A DNA stretch of 64,000 bases, taken from positions 38,180,065 to 38,244,064 of the forward strand of contig CM064865.1 in assembly GCA_032719365.1 (NCBI GenBank), written 5' to 3'. This stretch comes from Prinsepia uniflora (Eukaryota; Streptophyta; Magnoliopsida; Rosales; Rosaceae). Positions 59,156 through 64,000 of the stretch are shown here, in pieces. Under the pieces are notes generated by a model that did not search any database, was not told the origin of the DNA, and saw only the letters and a program-made list of their open reading frames with translations. Position numbers and translations under genes: made by a program. The stretch's first letter is position 1, and each line of letters opens with the position of its first letter.

Positions 59156-62100
59156 TGTCAGGACCCACCCCGGTTTCACCCCGAAACCCGAGGTAAATCC
59201 TGCTCCCGTCTGACTCCCTGACACCACGCCAAAGTAAAACTCACTCAAAATCACCCAAAACTCAGCCAGACGCAGGAGAAACTAGACAAAAATATCCCGA
59301 AGTTAAAGTTTTACAGAGCATAGTACGAATTACACGAAAATAAAAACCGATGATAATTACACGCACGCAGAAGAAAACTTAAACACTCTGGGATCCCGCT
59401 CGTCACTTCTATGCCTCAGACAATGCCTCGACATCAAGACCCCGCGCTAACTCCACAACCTGGAGGGCAGTAAAAACAGAAGGTGTGAGTGGACCATAAT
59501 AAAAGAAGAGTTCTAAAACCGTTTATCAGAAAACCGAGTTTAACCCTCCGTTTTGAAACCACATGCATAACCCAGTTATCAAAACAGTTATAAACCAAAT
59601 CATCAGAAACCACATCATAAGAAACAGAAACACTATAAAACAGTTATAGAAATCATCGCATAGGAATCATACAACCGTATCAGAAACCATGAACATCAAA
59701 TCATCATTTTCCGATCAAACCTGCTGGACCTATCCGAGTCTTTAAACTCCCGAGTCTTTAAACTCAATCCAGACCTCAAGAATATCCGAGTCTTTATACT
59801 CCCGAGTCTTTAAACTCAATAGGCCTACGGGGGAAATCAATATATCCGAGTCTTTAAACTCCCGAGTCCTTAAACTCAATCCGGGCCCGTCCCCCGTCAA
59901 TCAATATCCGGGTCTTTAAACCCAATATCCAGATCCAGCAAATCCAATCCAAAACCATTTGAAAATCATTTCCGAATTCTCATCCAAACCCGAATCCGAA
60001 ATCACCGGTCTGAAGCCCTTCCAGCATCCCGAACCGTCATTCCGAACCCAAATTCGGAATCCACTTTTCCACTTGGAAATCAACCCTTTTTCCGAAATCC
60101 GTTTCTAAAACCAAAAACCTTTAAGCATCGAAATCATGTTCCAAAATCCCTTATAATCATTGAAGACCACTTATCATTTGAAATCCCAAAACCATAGCAC
60201 CAATGTCAGAAACCAACCATTCCTCGTAAAACATGCTAAAAACAGATTTCCTCGAAACACGTGTAATAATGTAAAACCAACCGAAACAGATTCGATAAAC
60301 ATAGAATTATGATTAAAACCACAAAACAATTATAGAAAACAGTTATGCATGCTCAAGTTTAAGGAAAGGGGTCCACTCACTATACTGAGCCCTCAATCGC
60401 GTCCCGAACGTCCAGCACGCTCCTCAGCTTCCTCGGGAAATCCCGATCCTATTAACAACCACCAAATTACGTTACTAACATGTCCACGAGGATCAACCTA
60501 AATTCCCTCAAACATTCCCGGGTCCTAATCGTAATGAACCGGAACCCTAAACCTTCACCCTCGCGGAACTACTTCGATTCGACGTCCGATTAACCCGAAA
60601 CCAACTCCAACGGACTCGATACAACTCCCAGACCAAAAACCATGTTGACCACTTCCCCCAGAACTGTCGCACGCGCCCCCACGCGCCGCTTAAAGTGGCT
60701 GCGCGTGGCCCTCACGCGCCTGCTACAGTGCATCGGCTACCTCGAGCCAACCCGGTTCGCAACAGTAGCCTGCAACTCGGACCGGCGAGACCTGTTCTCC
60801 ACCGTCCGGCCACCAGTCTCCTCCCTTACTTCACTAGTCTCATCGTCCAAGCCTACCCTATCGATTCCCCAACACCTCTAACCTTGACACGGCCCCAATC
60901 TCGTCGACTCAAGCTCGAAACCAGACGGCCCAACTCCTCTGTTTCACGATCCAGCCACTCCGGCCAGGCCCCGTCACGGTGGCAACACCAGACGGTTCCT
61001 AGGACCCTTCTAAACCTAACCCAACTCACCTTGACCGTCGACTCTATGCCAATCTTCACGACTCGCCGTTTGAAACTCACGGCCAAAACAGAGTACCAGA
61101 ATACTCCTGTCGTGCCATCCTCCGCCGTGTACCTCCCTGTCACGGCAGCACAACCAGAGGACTCACAGACCTCACCTGAGTCCCCTAGACCTCCCTATGA
61201 ACTTTGATTCGACCTCTAGACTCACAACTCTCGATTTGAAACTCAACGGAAAAACAGGGCAAGTGTACAAGGATAAGGAATTGCCTGCAACCGTCCACAA
61301 CCGTGCTCGCCGCCGTGTCCCCTGGAGTCCACAGAGCTGTCTCCGCCTCCTCTCGAGGTCAAACGCACCCGCACACGGCCACAGTACCACCACAAGCCCT
61401 CAGCCTTCTCTGTTTCCTTTGGTTGTCCCTGTGACTCTCAACTCCCACACACACAACCACCACACCGTCAGCCTCTCCCACTGCTTCCCTCTCACTCTCT
61501 GATCACCTTCACACACTCACAAACTCACCAGCACACCCCATCACCCTTCAATTTTTCCTCACCGCCTCACTCTGTTTCACTCTGGTCGAAGAACACACAC
61601 GGGCACACACGGTTGCACCCCAATTAATGGAACCGCGCACACACCAGAGAACCCCCCAGAACCCACTACATACTTGCCACATGTCACCATCCCCCATTCT
61701 CTCTCACACACATGGCCTCATCTCAACCCTTCATCTGCTTCTCACTGCACAAATCCCCAGGTGCAAAAAGACCAAAATACCCTTCTGTTTAACTCAAAAT
61801 TACGGTTTTGCCACTACCTTTCTAGACCCGTAACTCACACTTCGTAAGTCCGATGAATACGTGCCGCCTGTCATCGAACTCAGGACGACGAGATCTACGT
61901 AACCATCCTCGGTCAACGTACCAAAACCCGATCGTCCAAAAAGTCAACGTTTCCCCTTCTTTTAACCAAATTACGGTTATGCCCCCAACCTTCCGAACAT
62001 CACAACTTCCTCCTCGGATGTCGGAATCGGGCGTGCCACTTGCCTATGGATTCGTGACGTCCTAAACTACATCCTGGTCACCTGTCAAAGTCCACTTGAA

Positions 62101-62254
62101 CACCCAAACTAAAAGTCAACTTTTTGCCCGAACCAGGGGCAAAATCGTCATTCTAAGCGACTGACCTTATCGGGACCAACTAACCACCGACTAGCCTCAC
62201 TAACTCCCACCTTAATCACTCCACTAATCCCGGCTCTCGGGATGGGTTGTTACA
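59156..62254 (-). mobile_element. Inverted solo LTR with TSD GTTTG
   Basis: It runs from TGTCAGGACCCACCCC at 59156 to cgggatgggttgttaca at 62254 (3099 bp), flanked by GTTTG at 59151-59155 and 62255-62259. Arms lie at 59483-59494 and 60371-60380, and the hairpin array at 59733-59923. It has exactly the same length as the plus-strand solo LTR at 28149-31247, consistent with one young subfamily. Confidence 0.92.
59733..59923 (-). repeat. Hairpin array (GAGTCTTTAAACTC units)
   Basis: About eight units including doublets, mirroring the array at 30456-30667. One unit reads tctttatactc and one tccttaaactc, so the loop changes while the stem stays. Confidence 0.8.
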
Positions 62255-64000
62255 GTTTGAGCCTTGGATCGATGCAATTGAGATAGGGAAAGAGTTTACC
62301 TGAGTCCAGGGAAGCTTCTGGATGCATCAATTGAAGGAAATCTATCGACATGGAAGGATTTCCAATGATGAACAGTGTTCGAGAGTTCTTTGATGTTCAT
62401 CTTCGAGTTGTATGATTTGAGGTATGATTGTTTATAATTACGTTCGTAGATCTCTAATTGGACTTAAACCAAAGCTAACTGAGTGTTCAATTGTTGAAAT
62501 TGGTATCGAATTGATAGGATTTGAACCGGGTCTGTTCGCGGGAAAAAGGACCCGTTTTACAGACAAACGGGTGAGGAAGACGGTTACTGTAGCTGTCGCG
62601 TGGATTTCATGCGCAGCCACTGACGGCGGCGCGTGAGGGCGCGTACGGCCTAGTTTCAAGGTGAAGTCAACATGACTTTGAATCCTCTCATTATAACGAA
62701 CATTTTGACACTGGTTTCGAGGAAATCCGATATCGTTTAGTTGATGTTCCGCGTATCCGAAGTTTTGTTTTACGTTTAAAATACGTATTTAAATTCCGGA
62801 AAAATTGGGGAAAATTATATGAAGTATTTTGAGATGTTAGTAACCCTCTATAATGATTTTGGACAGGAGTTGTGATTTCCAAAATTTACGGAAAAACGTG
62901 CAGCTTGGAAACGGATCGTTTTGGACGGTGTGTATGAATGGACTTTGTTTTCTAACCGTGATGCATGCATATATGATTTAAATGCTTTATTATATGATTT
63001 TATATGGTTTGGCATGATTTACGTTTCAATCCGGTGATTTCTCGATTTTATGGATTATTATATTATTATATTTTGACACGATTTTCGAGAAATTATGAAA
63101 TTGGTTGAAAATGATGTTTGGACTTGGTTTATGAGTCCGGGATTGAAATTGATTGAAAATGATGCTTGGACTCGAGTTATGAGTCATGGATTGAAAATGA
63201 TGTACTGACTCGGGAATGAGTCAAGGATCGGTTTCATTGATTTACATGAAAATGGCAACTGAGGTTACGAACGCATGGATTTGCGTGAAAATGATATTTT
63301 GGGCGTGAGACCCAAGTGGATAGTGATTTTAACTCGGTTTTGGAGTCACATGTGAATTTGATGAAATTAATGATTTCTTGTGATTTTATGATTATTTTAA
63401 TCAGTCTTTCAGGCACTTTTTACGAGGAACGTGCAAATGATGTTTTGGGCTAGGCCCGGAGTCAAAAGGATTTCTAAAATGATATTTGGAATTAGTTGGT
63501 GAGTCAATGATGATTTCTGGATTATTTTATTGTTTTAAAATGCGATTTTAAAGATTTACGTGTAAATGTTATTTTGGGGCTTGAGACCCAGTCGGGAATG
63601 ATCTTGACTTTGTATGAAGACAAGATTTGATTGAAATGTTTTGGGATGTGATTCCCGAGATGGTTTTCATTGCGATTGTGAAATGCCCAGACGGTCGGAG
63701 CTTGGGGGGATTACCCAGACGACCGGAGCTTGGGGGATGTGATTGTAGGATCGGGAGTTGATCCTATGATAGTCAGCTTCTCGGATGTGACTGAGCCTGG
63801 ATGTACCACTCGGATGGGTCTAAGCCTGGGGATGTGTTCGCCTAGATGTTACTGAGCCCGAGGGTAGAGCCCAAAGGTGTCTGTTCCCGAAAGAGTGGCT
63901 GGATATTGGCCTACGCGTAGTGCAACATTTGTGAGTAGTGCAGTTGATGGTTTGATTGTGCACTTGTGAGTAGTGCAGATGTGATTGTGATAGTTTGTGT

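Larger units (their letters stand above)
58166..64000 (+). mobile_element. Plus-strand LTR running out of the window, split by an inverted solo LTR
   Basis: It starts TGTAACGACCCGTTCC at 58166. The pieces are 58166-59155 and 62260-64000. It has the tandem duplication with GTGACGT/ACGTCAC near 58344-58366, the CG-rich block near 62596-62645 and CATGCATG at 62961-62969. Its first inverted-repeat arm is decayed (gtatgaatggac near 62931). From 63100 there are hairpin-like units with paired 'gactc...gagtc' ends. A 27 bp unit with cggagcttgggg occurs twice at about 63689-63736. The end lies outside the window. Confidence 0.8.

Noticed and set aside
60695..61207. 170-codon frame in the inverted LTR at 59156
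   Set aside because: It is the counterpart of the frames in the sister LTR at 28149, is not conserved as protein, and has no recognised motif.

Overview
This is plant nuclear DNA, most likely from a eudicot. The evidence is intron-containing genes of three conserved plant families (PPR protein, EMC6, REDUCED WALL ACETYLATION), Ty3/gypsy and Ty1/copia remnants, and an initiator tRNA-Met type primer-binding site. I cannot name the species.

Layout. (1) 1-14.6 kb is a nest of long terminal repeats (LTRs) of related Ty3/gypsy families, plus a decayed gag region. (2) 14.6-15.9 kb is a broken copia RT/RNase H fragment. (3) 16.2-26.8 kb is a gene island: a P-class PPR gene (minus), EMC6 (plus, divergent from the PPR gene and sharing a compact promoter region with it) and a 15-exon RWA-type polysaccharide O-acetylation gene (minus, convergent with EMC6). 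(4) 26.8-28.1 kb is AT-rich spacer holding a small LTR. (5) 28.1-64 kb is a second, deeper nest. It contains one complete 12.7 kb gypsy element (33529-46216, TSD TGGAA) with an almost full gag-pol frame. Its 3' LTR is itself split by a 3.2 kb solo LTR (TSD ACGAC), and the whole element sits in an older inverted LTR.

The LTRs are 1.3-3.6 kb, begin TGTAACG and end in CA (usually GTCA). They share an unusual internal architecture: a diverged ~172 bp tandem duplication near the start with W-box-like and TGACG motifs; a GC-rich hairpin block; a conserved inverted repeat (GTGAGTGGAC ... GTCCACTCAC) that coincides with splice-site-like sequences and is paired with CATGCATG motifs; and, between those arms, tandem arrays of short hairpin units. 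The hairpin units differ in sequence between families but keep their base-pairing. Target-site duplications could be read for seven insertions, giving a relative order of events.

The most interesting host observation is in EMC6: its last intron has a textbook U12-type donor and branch point, and its second exon carries an apparent one-base frameshift. Exon boundaries were worked out by eye from splice consensus, reading-frame continuity and recalled family sequence. No search or transcript data were used.
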